DNA from: Vibrio sp. CB1-14
GTDB lineage: Bacteria > Pseudomonadota > Gammaproteobacteria > Enterobacterales > Vibrionaceae
Direction: 5' to 3'
Length of the DNA stretch: 64,000 nucleotides
Assembly (NCBI RefSeq): GCF_040412085.2
Contig: NZ_CP115920.1
Span: forward strand, 2,294,001-2,358,000
Shown: positions 1-9,577 of the stretch, piece after piece
How positions within the stretch are numbered: position 1 is the first letter of the stretch
Layout: each line of letters begins with the position of its first letter
The notes under the pieces: model-generated
The model's database searches: none
Seen by the model: only the letters and a program-made list of their open reading frames with translations
Told to the model about the DNA's origin: nothing
Made by a program: the position numbers and the translations under genes

Positions 1-50
1 TTCAGTATATAATCGACATGAAAAAGGTACATTGAATCAAAGGAATAGTT

Positions 51-1073
51 ATGGCGGTATGGAAAACCATCTTGATAGGTTTGGCTGGAGCATTGCTCGC
101 GAGCCCTATCCCACTGCCATTGTCTGAACTGTTCGCTGCAGCGTTTGCAACCATCGTTTACCTGCGGTGCAGTCATCAAAACATCAAGCTTCCCGACTTC
201 ATTCTCACTCTCATCCAATTGATACTTGGTCTGAGTATTGGAATCACGGTTCCCGTCGCTGAGCTAACTGGTTCATTCTCCCTGCCGCTGTTTTTTGGTT
301 TGGTGCTATGCATGCTTTCACAAACAACCGTAAACTTTCTCTGGCTTTACAAACGAGAAAAATGGACACCTTTTGAATCCTTGCTCGGCGCAATCCCAGG
401 CGCCATGGCTGCAATATTGGTAATAAGTGAGGGGCAAGAAAAACCGTCTCCTAAAATTGTTTTTTCGCATTCTATTCGCCTATTGCTACTGGTGGTATTG
501 GCGGGAGTCATCGCTTCAACAGGCGAAGACAGTGCCTCAACACTTAGCCAATCATTTAGCATTGCTCTGATTGGACATCTCGCGTTTCTCGCTGTCACAA
601 GCTTTTTAATCGGTAAACTATTGGGAAAATTTGGGATACCTGCGCCCTATTTGTTGACCAGCCTAATCACGGCAGCGATCTATCATAGCGCGCTGCCAAC
701 ACTCAATTTAAACGTTCCAGAGTCTCTGATTATGTTTGCTACCGCTATATTGGGCGTACTGATTGGGGGGCGTTTGGCACCAACAACGTGGCGAGAAGCG
801 CTGAGCTATTCTAAGGCAGGATTTATTGTGACGTTACTAGGTGTGAGTGTCACATTATGCTTTGCTGCCGCTTTCCACACCTTTACGGGCGTAGATTGGC
901 AGGTGCTATTGCTTGCTTGGGTACCAGGGAGTGTGGAAGCGATGACCGCCGTGGCGCTGTTATTGGGGCTTGAGCCTGCCTTTGTCGCGATAAACCATGT
1001 TATGCGGTTGATGATGTTGTACATGATGCCCGCTGCGTTAAAATCCCCTCTGATACGTCTAAGTAGAATGTAG
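51..1073 (+). CDS. AbrB-family integral membrane protein
   Basis: The 340-residue product is almost wholly hydrophobic, with about ten predicted membrane segments in two similar halves, as in the AbrB/putative ammonia monooxygenase family (PF05145). Each half carries the family's P-G-x-x-x-A turn: IPGAMAAILVISE near residue 115 and VPGSVEAMTAVAL near residue 290. The ATG at 51 follows an AAAGGAAT ribosome binding site. It acts in the inner membrane; substrate and role are unknown for most members, and the name AbrB is historical, not evidence of DNA binding. It converges on the PfkB-like gene 27 bp away and appears to be a single-gene unit, although its promoter region lies mostly outside the window. 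Confidence 0.8.
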   Translation: MAVWKTILIGLAGALLASPIPLPLSELFAAAFATIVYLRCSHQNIKLPDFILTLIQLILGLSIGITVPVAELTGSFSLPLFFGLVLCMLSQTTVNFLWLYKREKWTPFESLLGAIPGAMAAILVISEGQEKPSPKIVFSHSIRLLLLVVLAGVIASTGEDSASTLSQSFSIALIGHLAFLAVTSFLIGKLLGKFGIPAPYLLTSLITAAIYHSALPTLNLNVPESLIMFATAILGVLIGGRLAPTTWREALSYSKAGFIVTLLGVSVTLCFAAAFHTFTGVDWQVLLLAWVPGSVEAMTAVALLLGLEPAFVAINHVMRLMMLYMMPAALKSPLIRLSRM

Positions 1074-1100
1074 CCAACAGCGGGTCTACTATGAAATAGT

Positions 1101-2222
1101 CTAGTCGTAATAAAGACCTAAATCTGCATCCTTTTCAAACGTTCGTGTGGCTCGAGGCTGCGTAGTTTGTCGTCCTTGTCGCTGCAAATAAGCATGTTCA
1201 CTGTTCGATGCAATGCCCGCTGCAACCATTCCAAATTCGACACTACGTTGCCAATTCGCACTTTGTAAGTAGCCATGTACTAACCCGGCTAACAGCCCTT
1301 CTTGTCCGTCGGTTTTAAGGCTCAAACTAGAGTCACTGCGATTGTGAAAGTGTCCCTTTTTTTCCTGACTTGAGTACACGCCCTGCGCACCAAGATTTAT
1401 TACCAGTTGCTTAACTCCCATCTCATGTAACTTGTGGGCAATTTGGGGCAGTCGAATTCGCTTGGAAGAATCTACGCCTGCTAGCAGTTCCGCCTCAGCC
1501 AGTTCCAACTTCAACGTATGTATGCACGATAAGTAAGGCTTAATTTTTTCTGCTTTCAATACCGAAACAGGATCGACAAAAATAGGCTTCGAAGCTTGAG
1601 TTTGAAATAGATATTCCAACGCGGAATCACTTAAATTTGCATCGATAGCAATGACAGTAGCACGGTTTAGCAACGGTGCTCGCTTTGCTAGTTGCTGAGC
1701 ATTGAGTTCGTTAAACAGCGACATATCGTTGAGAGCAAGCTGCAACGTGCCATCTGGCCCGTGAATTGAAAGATAGGTACTGGTAGCTTGGTTCGATGTC
1801 ACCAAACAGTGTTCTATCCCTACATCCGCATCACGACAGGAGTCTAGTAGCTGTTCACCCCACGAATCATCGCCCACGGCACTGACAAACTCGACTTTAG
1901 TTCCGAGTTGCGCAAGACTTTCGGCTATGTTCCTTCCAATGCCTCCTGCACTGGCAGTAAGAGCCCCCGGATTAGAGCTGCCCATCACCAAATCCGAGGT
2001 AGCGCGGCCACATAAATCCATATTCGCGCCACCAATTACAACAGCAAAACGATCAGGGGCAATCAAATACCCTTTACCTTGTATGAACCCTTTTCTCGTC
2101 AAGTTCATGATATGCCCTGCTACGGCACTTCGACTGATGTTGAGCATATCAGCTAAGGTACTCTGAGCGATCATGGGATCAAGCTTGATTAATTCTAGTA
2201 TTTGTTGTTCGCGCTCAGTCAT
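1101..2222 (-). CDS. HTH plus PfkB-like sugar/nucleoside kinase (PsuK-like) with altered active-site motif
   Basis: Residues 1-55 form a winged helix-turn-helix (REQQILELIKLDPMIAQSTL onward), followed from about residue 60 by a PfkB/ribokinase fold with VIGGANMDL at 62-70 and GGIGRNIAESLAQLG at 93-107. This layout matches the HTH-bearing pseudouridine kinase YeiC/PsuK. No pseudouridine glycosidase gene (psuG) lies beside it. The second PfkB signature, normally TGAGDxLLAG, reads TDGQEGLLAG at 304-313: the catalytic Asp is Glu and the anion-hole glycines are changed. The frame around it is intact, so this is not a frameshift. It may be an altered kinase or a sugar-sensing regulator; I cannot tell which. 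Confidence 0.75.
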   Translation of the reverse strand: MTEREQQILELIKLDPMIAQSTLADMLNISRSAVAGHIMNLTRKGFIQGKGYLIAPDRFAVVIGGANMDLCGRATSDLVMGSSNPGALTASAGGIGRNIAESLAQLGTKVEFVSAVGDDSWGEQLLDSCRDADVGIEHCLVTSNQATSTYLSIHGPDGTLQLALNDMSLFNELNAQQLAKRAPLLNRATVIAIDANLSDSALEYLFQTQASKPIFVDPVSVLKAEKIKPYLSCIHTLKLELAEAELLAGVDSSKRIRLPQIAHKLHEMGVKQLVINLGAQGVYSSQEKKGHFHNRSDSSLSLKTDGQEGLLAGLVHGYLQSANWQRSVEFGMVAAGIASNSEHAYLQRQGRQTTQPRATRTFEKDADLGLYYD

Positions 2223-2449
2223 TAGACACTTGTCCGATTATATAAACATTTATTTGCATATTATTACTCTCAAACACAAACGGAATCAACGCCTTACTTA
2301 TAAATAGGCAATCTTTTCCCATTGGGTATTGCATCAATACCACAGATATTCACGCAATTGCATCCATAGCTGTGAAACCGATCACTTGTGGGAATCCACT
2401 CACACTCGCTACTATTGAGTAACCATATTAAAACTAATGATAATAATGT

Positions 2450-3595
2450 ATGGACTATATAGATTGTATTGCCAGCACGAACAGAGCATTGAGTTGCCGC
2501 AACGGTATTGATGATCTGTTTCACACCCTAAGAACCAAGTACCCGCATCTATCGAGATTGTGTCTCTCAGTGACGTCTGCGGATCACCTAGAGAACTTCC
2601 ACGTCATCGACTTTCAAGATGATTCCGACAAGTTCGACGTTATCTCAATGCATTCGGAGCGCTGCGCTCCTTTGATTAAAATCATCGAGAATCAGGAAAT
2701 TAGGGTGGTCGACGATCTTTATGAGCTAAAGCCAAACACCCAAAATAAACGCCTTATCGAACTTGGTCACCGAAGCAGTTTTACCATGGGGTTAAACATA
2801 GAGAGCGGATTCGGTGCAGTACTCTTTCTAAATTCAACCCAAGTAGATTACTTCAGCGATGGCGCTTTGCACTCAGACCTTTTGTTTATTCGAGAGGTCA
2901 TCATAAGCCTGCTTTGCCACGACCGTTACAAGCACCAAATGTTCGTCCAAGCTTTGAAGCTAGCATTAAAGATAAGCCACAAACGTGATCCAGAAACAGC
3001 GGATCACCTGCAGCGGATGAGCCAGTACAGCAAGCTTCTCGCCGAACTTCTCGCTCACAAGCTGCCCGTCGATCATCGATTTATCCAATGGATAGAGCTT
3101 TACTCACCTTTTCACGATATCGGCAAATACCGGATCCCTGACCATATTCTGTTTAGCCCCAACCGCTACACGCCAGATGAGCGTGCCATCATGAACAAAC
3201 ATGTTGATTACGGGGTAGACATTATCGACGAGGTCATCGAAAACATTGACGTGGTCAGTGCGTCCAGTGCTGAGGTCTCTTTCTTGAAGAACATTATCTA
3301 TTTCCATCATGAACGCTTTGACGGAGTGGGTTATCCCACCAAGATTGGCGGGATTGATATTCCGTTAGAGGCTAGGATCATCACCATTGCCGATGTGTTT
3401 GATGCCCTGCTGAGCAAACGCACCTATAAGCAGGCATGGAGCCTTGAAGACACCCAGCATTATCTTGCTGAACAAGCGGGCACCGCGTTTGATCCATTGT
3501 TGGTAGAAACACTGCTTAGCAACCTAGAGCGATTCAAGGCGATCTATCATACGTTTCCACCGCAGCCAGAGTCAGAAGCTCATCTGGCTAAGTAA
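2450..3595 (+). CDS. HD-GYP domain protein, probable cyclic-di-GMP phosphodiesterase
   Basis: The C-terminal half is a complete HD-GYP domain: metal-binding FHDIGKYRIPD at 221-231 and HHERFDGVGYP at 286-296, followed by IPLEARIITIADVFDALLSKRTYK. These residues are those of active cyclic-di-GMP hydrolases. The first 160 residues have no recognised sequence motif and resemble a GAF-like sensor. No membrane segment is evident, so it is probably cytoplasmic. The ATG at 2450 has no clear ribosome binding site; the next in-frame Met is about residue 67, so the start is uncertain. It ends 6 bp before the convergent DeoR-type gene. Confidence 0.85.
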   Translation: MDYIDCIASTNRALSCRNGIDDLFHTLRTKYPHLSRLCLSVTSADHLENFHVIDFQDDSDKFDVISMHSERCAPLIKIIENQEIRVVDDLYELKPNTQNKRLIELGHRSSFTMGLNIESGFGAVLFLNSTQVDYFSDGALHSDLLFIREVIISLLCHDRYKHQMFVQALKLALKISHKRDPETADHLQRMSQYSKLLAELLAHKLPVDHRFIQWIELYSPFHDIGKYRIPDHILFSPNRYTPDERAIMNKHVDYGVDIIDEVIENIDVVSASSAEVSFLKNIIYFHHERFDGVGYPTKIGGIDIPLEARIITIADVFDALLSKRTYKQAWSLEDTQHYLAEQAGTAFDPLLVETLLSNLERFKAIYHTFPPQPESEAHLAK

Positions 3596-3601
3596 GTCAT
3601 G

Positions 3602-4351
3602 CTACCCGGCAGGGCGACCATACACTCGGTCAAAATAGGATAAAGGGGCAACGCGAGCGCTCGCTTTGCTTTGCCACTTTGTGCTGTTAGCAACCAGCCA
3701 CCTTTGCTGCGAACCTGCCAAAATCGCTTGACTGATCGCCGCCTCGCGAAGCTCATGCTCCAAAGCAAACTCTTCTTTTTGAGGCTCCAAAACCGGTTGC
3801 TCCGTAACGCTCGACGCAAGATTCACCGCCGCGCAGCATACAATTCCAATATCAGCAGAGAACTGCCCGAAAAAGTTGGCAACATGCTCCCCGACCACAT
3901 CGCCATCATTGGTGCGCATTCGTCCACCTGCAATCCAGGTTTCCACCTGTTCAAACTGCGCCAAGATATGCGCAGCCTGATAGTTATTGGTGACAACGCG
4001 AAGATGCTTGTGGCCACTTAAATGCTCTGCAATCGCTGCTATCGTAGTACCGATGCCTAAAAACAGCGTGCAGCCATCAGGGATATTGGTAACTACCTGT
4101 TTGGCAATCTGCTGTTTTTCCGTCAAGTTGGTTGCACTACGTGAGGTAAAGCTGCGATTGCTTAGCGTGGTCGGCAAACCTACTCCACCATGATGACGAC
4201 GAGCAAGGCCGAGGCTGCAAAGTTCATTAATATCACGACGAATAGTCTGAGTCGTAACATCAAAGTGGCTCGAAAGCGCCTCTATGGTGCAATATTCTTG
4301 AGTATGTATCAGGTCAATAATACTTTTTTGTCGCAAACTGAGATGGTGCAT
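3602..4351 (-). CDS. DeoR/GlpR-family transcriptional repressor
   Basis: The 249-residue protein has the DeoR architecture: N-terminal HTH (LSLRQKSIIDLIHTQEY then VTTQTIRRDINEL, residues 4-43) and a DeoRC sugar-phosphate sensor domain with LGIGTTIAAIAEHL and VTNNYQAAHIL. GlpR, which senses glycerol-3-phosphate, is the closest named model. It lies directly downstream, on the same strand, of the glycerophosphodiesterase gene and next to the divergent ugp cluster, so control of glycerol-phosphate uptake is a reasonable inference. The end ARVAPLSYFDRVYGRPAG differs from the usual FDxLITD-type tail, so the effector may differ. Confidence 0.85.
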   Translation of the reverse strand: MHHLSLRQKSIIDLIHTQEYCTIEALSSHFDVTTQTIRRDINELCSLGLARRHHGGVGLPTTLSNRSFTSRSATNLTEKQQIAKQVVTNIPDGCTLFLGIGTTIAAIAEHLSGHKHLRVVTNNYQAAHILAQFEQVETWIAGGRMRTNDGDVVGEHVANFFGQFSADIGIVCCAAVNLASSVTEQPVLEPQKEEFALEHELREAAISQAILAGSQQRWLVANSTKWQSKASARVAPLSYFDRVYGRPAG

Positions 4352-4381
4352 GATGGTCGTTACCTACTCCTCTATTTCAAA

Positions 4382-5134
4382 TTAGGCATCAACTAAATCT
4401 TGCGGTTTTGATGCTGATGACTGTCTTTGATAATCCTGAGGCACGTCGCTTATCATCATATCCACGCCCCACCCCCAAAATGACTCAACCAACACCGGAT
4501 GATTCGGCGTGTAACAATAGAGCTGGTAGCCCGCCGATTTTATCCATCGAGCCGTTTTCTCATCGAGAAAGTGAAAGTCGCAATGTACGCTGTAAGCATC
4601 TAATTTATCGAGAATAGCTAGCGCGTTGTCCGGTATTTGTTGCCACAGTTGCCCACGGCGTATGGACGGCATAATGCGCTGCATAACCGTCAGTGCCTGC
4701 GTACTAAAACTAGAGAATAGAACCTGCTCCGTGGCAACACCTAGCTCGGTCATAACCAACTTAACTTGCTGACACAAAAGCTCAATATCATCACCTTCAT
4801 AATGCTTTAGCTCAACATTGACCGTCAAACCATGTCTTTGAGCCAACATTAGGGTCTCAGCTAATGTTGGAATGCTCTCACCTTCATAGGCATCACCAAA
4901 CCATAGGCCAGCATCTAAGGCTTTTAACGCCTGAACACTCATATCGGCGACGCGACCACGACCATTAGTGCAGCGGTTTACGGTACGATCATGAATAACG
5001 ACTGGCACCTTATCTTGACTAAGCTGAACATCAATCTCAATCCATTCTAGTCCTAACAGAGCCGCCTGTTCAAAAGCGGCTAACGTATTTTCTGGTGCGA
5101 GGCTAGAGACGCCACGATGCGCTGTGATTTTCAT
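4382..5134 (-). CDS. ugpQ: glycerophosphodiester phosphodiesterase, cytosolic UgpQ type
   Basis: It hydrolyses glycerophosphodiesters to glycerol-3-phosphate and an alcohol. The GDPD motif set is present: HRG at residues 5-7, ENTLAAFEQA, EIDVQLSQDKVPVVIHD with the metal-binding Glu/Asp and catalytic His, then VELKHYEGD and FSSFS. There is no signal peptide, matching cytoplasmic UgpQ rather than periplasmic GlpQ. The ATG at 5134 is chosen because AAGGAATC precedes it at good spacing; an in-frame ATG at 5161 would add nine residues without motif. It ends 30 bp upstream of the DeoR-type gene, probably co-transcribed, and is divergent from ugpB. Confidence 0.88.
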   Translation of the reverse strand: MKITAHRGVSSLAPENTLAAFEQAALLGLEWIEIDVQLSQDKVPVVIHDRTVNRCTNGRGRVADMSVQALKALDAGLWFGDAYEGESIPTLAETLMLAQRHGLTVNVELKHYEGDDIELLCQQVKLVMTELGVATEQVLFSSFSTQALTVMQRIMPSIRRGQLWQQIPDNALAILDKLDAYSVHCDFHFLDEKTARWIKSAGYQLYCYTPNHPVLVESFWGWGVDMMISDVPQDYQRQSSASKPQDLVDA

Positions 5135-5253
5135 TGATTCCTTTACCATTTTCATTTGCATTCAAATGAAAGGATTGCAACTCTCCGTGACACTATTATT
5201 GCCGTTTTATTGCGTTTCCATGGCCATAAAATGTTTCAAATAAGTTCATTTAA

Positions 5254-5271
5254 CTGTCACCCAATCGTCAT
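5254..5271 (+). promoter_or_regulatory. candidate Pho box upstream of ugpB
   Basis: CTGTCACCCAATCGTCAT consists of two 7-mers related to CTGTCAT (6/7 and 5/7 matches) separated by 4 bases, the layout of a PhoB-binding box. It lies about 110 bp upstream of ugpB, in the intergenic region shared with ugpQ. PhoB control of ugp is established in E. coli; here it is inferred from the motif only. Confidence 0.5.
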
Positions 5272-5378
5272 TTGCTCAGTTTAACTTTCACTTGAACATT
5301 TTAAAGCAGTGGCTCTACACCAAGTGAACGTCTGCTTTTGAACTGAAAACCAACATTTTCACATTTAAGGGAAACAAT

Positions 5379-6686
5379 ATGTCTATTAAACACCTCACAG
5401 GAATGGCGGTGGCAGTGGCGCTAATGAGCACAGGAGCTCAAGCGAAAACTGAGGTTGAGTGGTGGCACGCTATGGGCGGCGCTCTGGGTCAAAAAGTCAA
5501 TGATATTGCTGCGGATTTCAATGCAAGCCAAGACGAATACGAGATCAAACCGGTTTACAAAGGTAGCTACGCAGAAACCATGACCAGCGCTATCGCTGCT
5601 TTCCGAGCAAAAGAGCAACCAGCCATTGTTCAGGTGTTTGAAGTGGGTACAGCGACCATGATGGGTGCGAAACAGGCAATCTACCCAGTTTACGAACTGA
5701 TGGAAGATACCAAAGAACCGTTTAACCCAGACAACTACCTGTCCGCTGTGACAGGCTATTACACCACCAATGACGGTCAGATGCTGTCAATGCCGTTTAA
5801 TAGCTCAACACCTGTGATGTACTACAACAAAGATATGTTCGCAAAAGCAGGGATCACCTCAGCGCCAAAAACCTGGAAAGAGATGGAGCAAGTGTCACGC
5901 AAGCTGCTTGAATCCGGCGCGCAATGTGGTTTCACGACAACGTGGCAATCGTGGACTCAAATCGAAAACTTTGGCGCTCGCAACAACATCCCAGTCGCAA
6001 CACAAAACAACGGTTTTGGCGGTTTTGATACTGAATTTAAGTTCAATGCAGCGCCTTATGTGAAACACATTGAGAAGCTCGGTGAGTGGTCAAAAGAAGG
6101 CATCTACAAGTACGGCGGTCGCCAATCTGATGGCATGCCACTTTTCTACACCCAAGAGTGTGCGATGACCATGGGATCATCCGCAGGCCTAGCGGGTATT
6201 CAAGAAAACATGAAAGGCATCGAGGTCGGTGTTGCCCAGCTTCCATACGATGATGAGCTGATTGCCAAACCACAAAACACCATCATTGGTGGTGCGTCAC
6301 TGTGGGTACTCCGTGGCCATTCTTCTGAAGAATACAAGGGCGTAGCGAAGTTCTTTAGCTACCTTTCAAGTGCAGAAGTTCAGGCTGATTGGCACCAGTT
6401 TACCGGCTACCTACCTATCACCCAACAAGCTTATGAACTGACGAAGCAGCAAGGTTTCTACACAGCGAACCCTGGCACGGACACGGCTGTAGTGCAAATG
6501 ACCTCGACTGAACCAACAGCCAACTCGAAAGGCATTCGCTTTGGTAACTTCCTGCAAACTCGTGACATCATCAACGAAGAGCTAGAAGCGGTTTGGGCAG
6601 GCAAAGCCACGGCAAAATCGGCACTTAACAACGCGGTTCGTCGTGGTGACGAGCAACTACGTCGCTTCGAGCGCACACAGAAATAA
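5379..6686 (+). CDS. ugpB: sn-glycerol-3-phosphate ABC transporter, periplasmic binding protein
   Basis: This is a family-1 solute-binding protein of 435 residues (E. coli UgpB has 438). A signal peptide ends near residue 22 (ALMSTGAQA before KTEVEWWHAMGG), placing it in the periplasm. Typical features are FNASQDEYEIKPVYKGSY, the metal/ligand loop region NSSTPVMYYNKDMFAKAGI, and the C-terminal RRGDEQLRRFERT. An AAGGGAAAC ribosome binding site precedes ATG 5379. It heads ugpB-A-E-C-HAD, and a stem-loop follows it before ugpA. It should bind glycerol-3-phosphate or glycerophosphodiesters, judged from family and neighbours. Confidence 0.92.
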   Translation: MSIKHLTGMAVAVALMSTGAQAKTEVEWWHAMGGALGQKVNDIAADFNASQDEYEIKPVYKGSYAETMTSAIAAFRAKEQPAIVQVFEVGTATMMGAKQAIYPVYELMEDTKEPFNPDNYLSAVTGYYTTNDGQMLSMPFNSSTPVMYYNKDMFAKAGITSAPKTWKEMEQVSRKLLESGAQCGFTTTWQSWTQIENFGARNNIPVATQNNGFGGFDTEFKFNAAPYVKHIEKLGEWSKEGIYKYGGRQSDGMPLFYTQECAMTMGSSAGLAGIQENMKGIEVGVAQLPYDDELIAKPQNTIIGGASLWVLRGHSSEEYKGVAKFFSYLSSAEVQADWHQFTGYLPITQQAYELTKQQGFYTANPGTDTAVVQMTSTEPTANSKGIRFGNFLQTRDIINEELEAVWAGKATAKSALNNAVRRGDEQLRRFERTQK

Positions 6687-6703
6687 CCCGTTGTCTTTTT
6701 TAC

Positions 6704-6728
6704 GCCGCCACTTCATTTAAGTGGCGGC
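6704..6728 (+). other. intercistronic stem-loop between ugpB and ugpA
   Basis: GCCGCCACTT and AAGTGGCGGC form a perfect 10-bp stem with a 5-base loop, ending one base before the first ATG of ugpA. There is no following T-run, so it is more likely an mRNA-stabilising or attenuating structure. Such hairpins after binding-protein genes commonly raise the level of the upstream message. Confidence 0.7.
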
Positions 6729-6743
6729 ATGTCGGTATTGTTT

Positions 6744-7625
6744 ATGTCTTCACAAGTAATTTTTAAAAATAAATGGTTGCCCTACGCGCTGATTGCGCCT
6801 CAGCTGGTGATCACCCTAGTGTTTTTTATCTGGCCAGCTGGCCAAGCGGTATTTCAATCTTCTCAGTTAGAAGACGCCTTCGGTATAAGTCGAGAGTTTG
6901 TTGGACTAGAGAATTTTAGCAAACTGCTAGGCGACAGTTACTACCTTGATTCCTTTTTCACCACCATACAGTTCAGCATTTGCGTCGCTGTTTTGGCTTT
7001 GGTGAGCGCACTGATTCTCTCTGCATTTGCCGAGCATATCGTGCGCGGTGCGACTATGTACCGCACCTTTTTGATTTGGCCATACGCCGTCGCACCCGTT
7101 GTTGCCGGTTCACTTTGGCTGTTTCTGTTTGATCCAACGATTGGCGTTATTACCGACGTGCTCAAATGGCTTGGCGTTCAATGGAACCCTACCCTCAATG
7201 GCACTCACGCGATGTGGATGGTCGTCATTACATCTACCTGGAAGCAGATCAGTTACAACTTTCTGTTCTTTTTAGCCGCGTTACAATCGGTGCCAAAGTC
7301 ATTGCATGAAGCGGCAGCTATCGATGGTAGTGGTCCGGTGAAGCGATTTCTGACCATCAGTTTCCCACTGATTTCACCAACCAGTTTTTTCTTGTTGGTC
7401 GTCAATTTTGTGTACGCCTTTTTTGATACGTTCGCCATCATTCATGCCATGACCCAGGGCGGACCAAGTAACAGCACGTCTACCTTAGTTTACAAAGTCT
7501 ACAACGATGGATTTATCGGGCTAGATCTTGGCTCATCGGCCGCTCAGTCGGTCATCCTAATGGTTCTTGTCGCCTTACTCACGGTGATCCAATTTAAATA
7601 TGTCGAAAAAAAGGTGGCGTACTAA
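6744..7625 (+). CDS. ugpA: sn-glycerol-3-phosphate ABC transporter permease
   Basis: This is one of the two membrane subunits of the Ugp importer. Six hydrophobic segments and the MalF-type EAA loop ([29 protein letters not shown]) identify it. The protein starts [20 protein letters not shown], closely matching the start of E. coli UgpA; I therefore place the start at 6744. The in-frame ATG at 6729 sits directly against the upstream stem-loop with no room for a ribosome binding site. Its stop overlaps the ugpE start by one base, indicating translational coupling. Confidence 0.9.
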   Translation: MSSQVIFKNKWLPYALIAPQLVITLVFFIWPAGQAVFQSSQLEDAFGISREFVGLENFSKLLGDSYYLDSFFTTIQFSICVAVLALVSALILSAFAEHIVRGATMYRTFLIWPYAVAPVVAGSLWLFLFDPTIGVITDVLKWLGVQWNPTLNGTHAMWMVVITSTWKQISYNFLFFLAALQSVPKSLHEAAAIDGSGPVKRFLTISFPLISPTSFFLLVVNFVYAFFDTFAIIHAMTQGGPSNSTSTLVYKVYNDGFIGLDLGSSAAQSVILMVLVALLTVIQFKYVEKKVAY

Positions 7626-8473
7626 TGGTAGAAAGAAGACCCCTATTTACGATTTTTTGCCACGTCATTTTAGCACTAGGCATCATCTCTATTGCACTCC
7701 CTGTATGGATAGCACTGGTGGCAACGACACATGAAAACACCGCGTTTGCTACGGGTACACCTCTTTGGTTTGGCGACCTTGGATTTAGCGTGTTTGGTGA
7801 GCTACTGACTAACCAAAGTTCGTTTAACAACAGCGCTCTGCCGATCACCCACATGCTTACCAACTCGCTGATCATGGCGCTATGCATTACCTTCGGTAAG
7901 CTGGTTATTTCGATCATGTCAGCGTATGCAGTCGTGTTCTTTCGCTTTCGCGGTCGAATGGTGGCGTTTTGGATGATCTTTTTCACCCTCATGCTGCCAG
8001 TGGAAGTGCGGATCATGCCAACCTTTGAGGTGATCACTAACCTCAACATGCTCAATTCATTCTATGGACTTACGATTCCATTGATTGCTAGCGCAACGGC
8101 TACGTTCTTATTTCGCCAGTTCTTCATGACCATTCCCAATGAGTTAGTTGAAGCGGCGAGAATCGATGGTGCCGGGCCGATTAAATTCTTTTTCGATATT
8201 TTGCTGCCCCTTTCTCGCACCAATATCGCAGCTCTGTTCGTGATTACTTTCATCTATGGCTGGAATCAGTATTTATGGCCACTACTCATCACCACTGATG
8301 CTCAGTACTACACCATTGTTATGGGTATCAAACAGATGCTTGGTGTGGTTGATGGCGTCATCGAATGGAACAAAATTATGGCAACCACCATTATCGCTAT
8401 GTTGCCACCCGTCATCGTTGTGATTGCAATGCAAAAAGCATTCGTCAAAGGCTTGGTAGATTCGGAGAAATAA
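7625..8473 (+). CDS. ugpE: sn-glycerol-3-phosphate ABC transporter permease
   Basis: The second inner-membrane subunit of the Ugp importer has 282 residues and six hydrophobic segments. The MalG-type EAA motif is VEAARIDGAGPIKFFFDILLPLSR. The ending AMQKAFVKGLVDSEK resembles the UgpE/MalG C-terminus. The ATG at 7625 overlaps the ugpA stop by one base, and the stop is immediately followed by the ugpC ATG. Confidence 0.92.
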   Translation: MVERRPLFTIFCHVILALGIISIALPVWIALVATTHENTAFATGTPLWFGDLGFSVFGELLTNQSSFNNSALPITHMLTNSLIMALCITFGKLVISIMSAYAVVFFRFRGRMVAFWMIFFTLMLPVEVRIMPTFEVITNLNMLNSFYGLTIPLIASATATFLFRQFFMTIPNELVEAARIDGAGPIKFFFDILLPLSRTNIAALFVITFIYGWNQYLWPLLITTDAQYYTIVMGIKQMLGVVDGVIEWNKIMATTIIAMLPPVIVVIAMQKAFVKGLVDSEK

Positions 8474-9577
8474 ATGTCTACACTCACTCTTTCAAACATC
8501 GCTAAATGTTACCCAAACGGCTACCAAGCGATCCCAAACATCAATTTGAACATTGAAGACGGCGAAATGGTCGTTTTGGTTGGTCCCAGTGGCTGTGGCA
8601 AGTCTACACTGCTGCGCATGCTTGCCGGTCTAGAGGAAATCAGCGCAGGTACGCTGCAGATCGATGAGAAGGTCGTCAACGACCTAGAGCCTGGCGAACG
8701 TGACATCGCGATGGTGTTTCAAAATTACGCGTTGTATCCCCACATGACGGTATACGACAATATGGCCTATGGACTAAAAAACCGGAAAACACCAAAAGCA
8801 GAGATCAAACGCTTGGTCAGTGAAGCGGCTGACATGCTAGAACTCAACGGCTTGCTGGATCGTAAGCCTAAGCAGCTTTCTGGTGGTCAAAGGCAGCGTG
8901 TTGCTATGGGGCGTGCAATTGTTCGCGAACCAAAAGTCTTCTTGTTCGATGAGCCGCTTTCAAACCTGGATGCAAAGCTTCGGGTGCAGATGCGTTTAGA
9001 AATAAAGCGCCTTCAGCGCCGACTAGGCACCACCTCGGTTTATGTAACACATGATCAGGTAGAGGCTATGACGCTTGCTGATAAACTGGTCGTTTTGAAC
9101 AAAGGTAATGTCGAACAGGTGGGTACGCCACTTGAAATCTACGACAATCCAGCCTCACTGTTTGTGGCGACCTTCATTGGCTCACCATCAATGAACATCT
9201 TCGATGCCAATGTATCCATTGAAGGTATTGAACTCGATGACGCGCGGCTGAATATCAACACTTCTTCGCTTGGGCTTGGCGATATTAAATTAGGCCTAAG
9301 GCCTGAGCATCTAATCCTGAATGAAGACAATCCTTGGTTCCATGTTGAAGTTGAGCTCATCGAAGCTCTTGGTGCCGACTTGCTTCTCTATTGCAAAACA
9401 CTTGGCCCGCACTCTCAAAAACTTGTCGTACGTGTTGAGGGGCACTCAAAAATCGCTATTGGCGACAAACTTGGCCTTGATATCGATGTAGAACACATCC
9501 ATCTTTTTGATAGTGAAACATCAAAACGCATTCACTTTGATAGCAAAACGCAACAACAAGAGGTTATGAATGCCTAA
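8474..9577 (+). CDS. ugpC: sn-glycerol-3-phosphate ABC transporter ATP-binding protein
   Basis: This is the ATPase subunit of the Ugp importer, 367 residues, of the MalK/UgpC subfamily. Seen motifs are Walker [15 protein letters not shown]-loop [11 protein letters not shown], signature [14 protein letters not shown], Walker [13 protein letters not shown] and the switch histidine [10 protein letters not shown]. The C-terminal third is a TOBE-type regulatory domain (LGLRPEHL). The ATG follows the ugpE stop directly, with GGAG inside the ugpE end. In E. coli this domain mediates inhibition by phosphate; that is not demonstrated here. Confidence 0.93.
   Translation: MSTLTLSNIAKCYPNGYQAIPNINLNIEDGEMVVLVGPSGCGKSTLLRMLAGLEEISAGTLQIDEKVVNDLEPGERDIAMVFQNYALYPHMTVYDNMAYGLKNRKTPKAEIKRLVSEAADMLELNGLLDRKPKQLSGGQRQRVAMGRAIVREPKVFLFDEPLSNLDAKLRVQMRLEIKRLQRRLGTTSVYVTHDQVEAMTLADKLVVLNKGNVEQVGTPLEIYDNPASLFVATFIGSPSMNIFDANVSIEGIELDDARLNINTSSLGLGDIKLGLRPEHLILNEDNPWFHVEVELIEALGADLLLYCKTLGPHSQKLVVRVEGHSKIAIGDKLGLDIDVEHIHLFDSETSKRIHFDSKTQQQEVMNA

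Noticed and set aside
2294..2524. Minus-strand 76-codon frame upstream of the HD-GYP gene
   Set aside because: It overlaps the start of the HD-GYP gene, has odd composition and no ribosome binding site.
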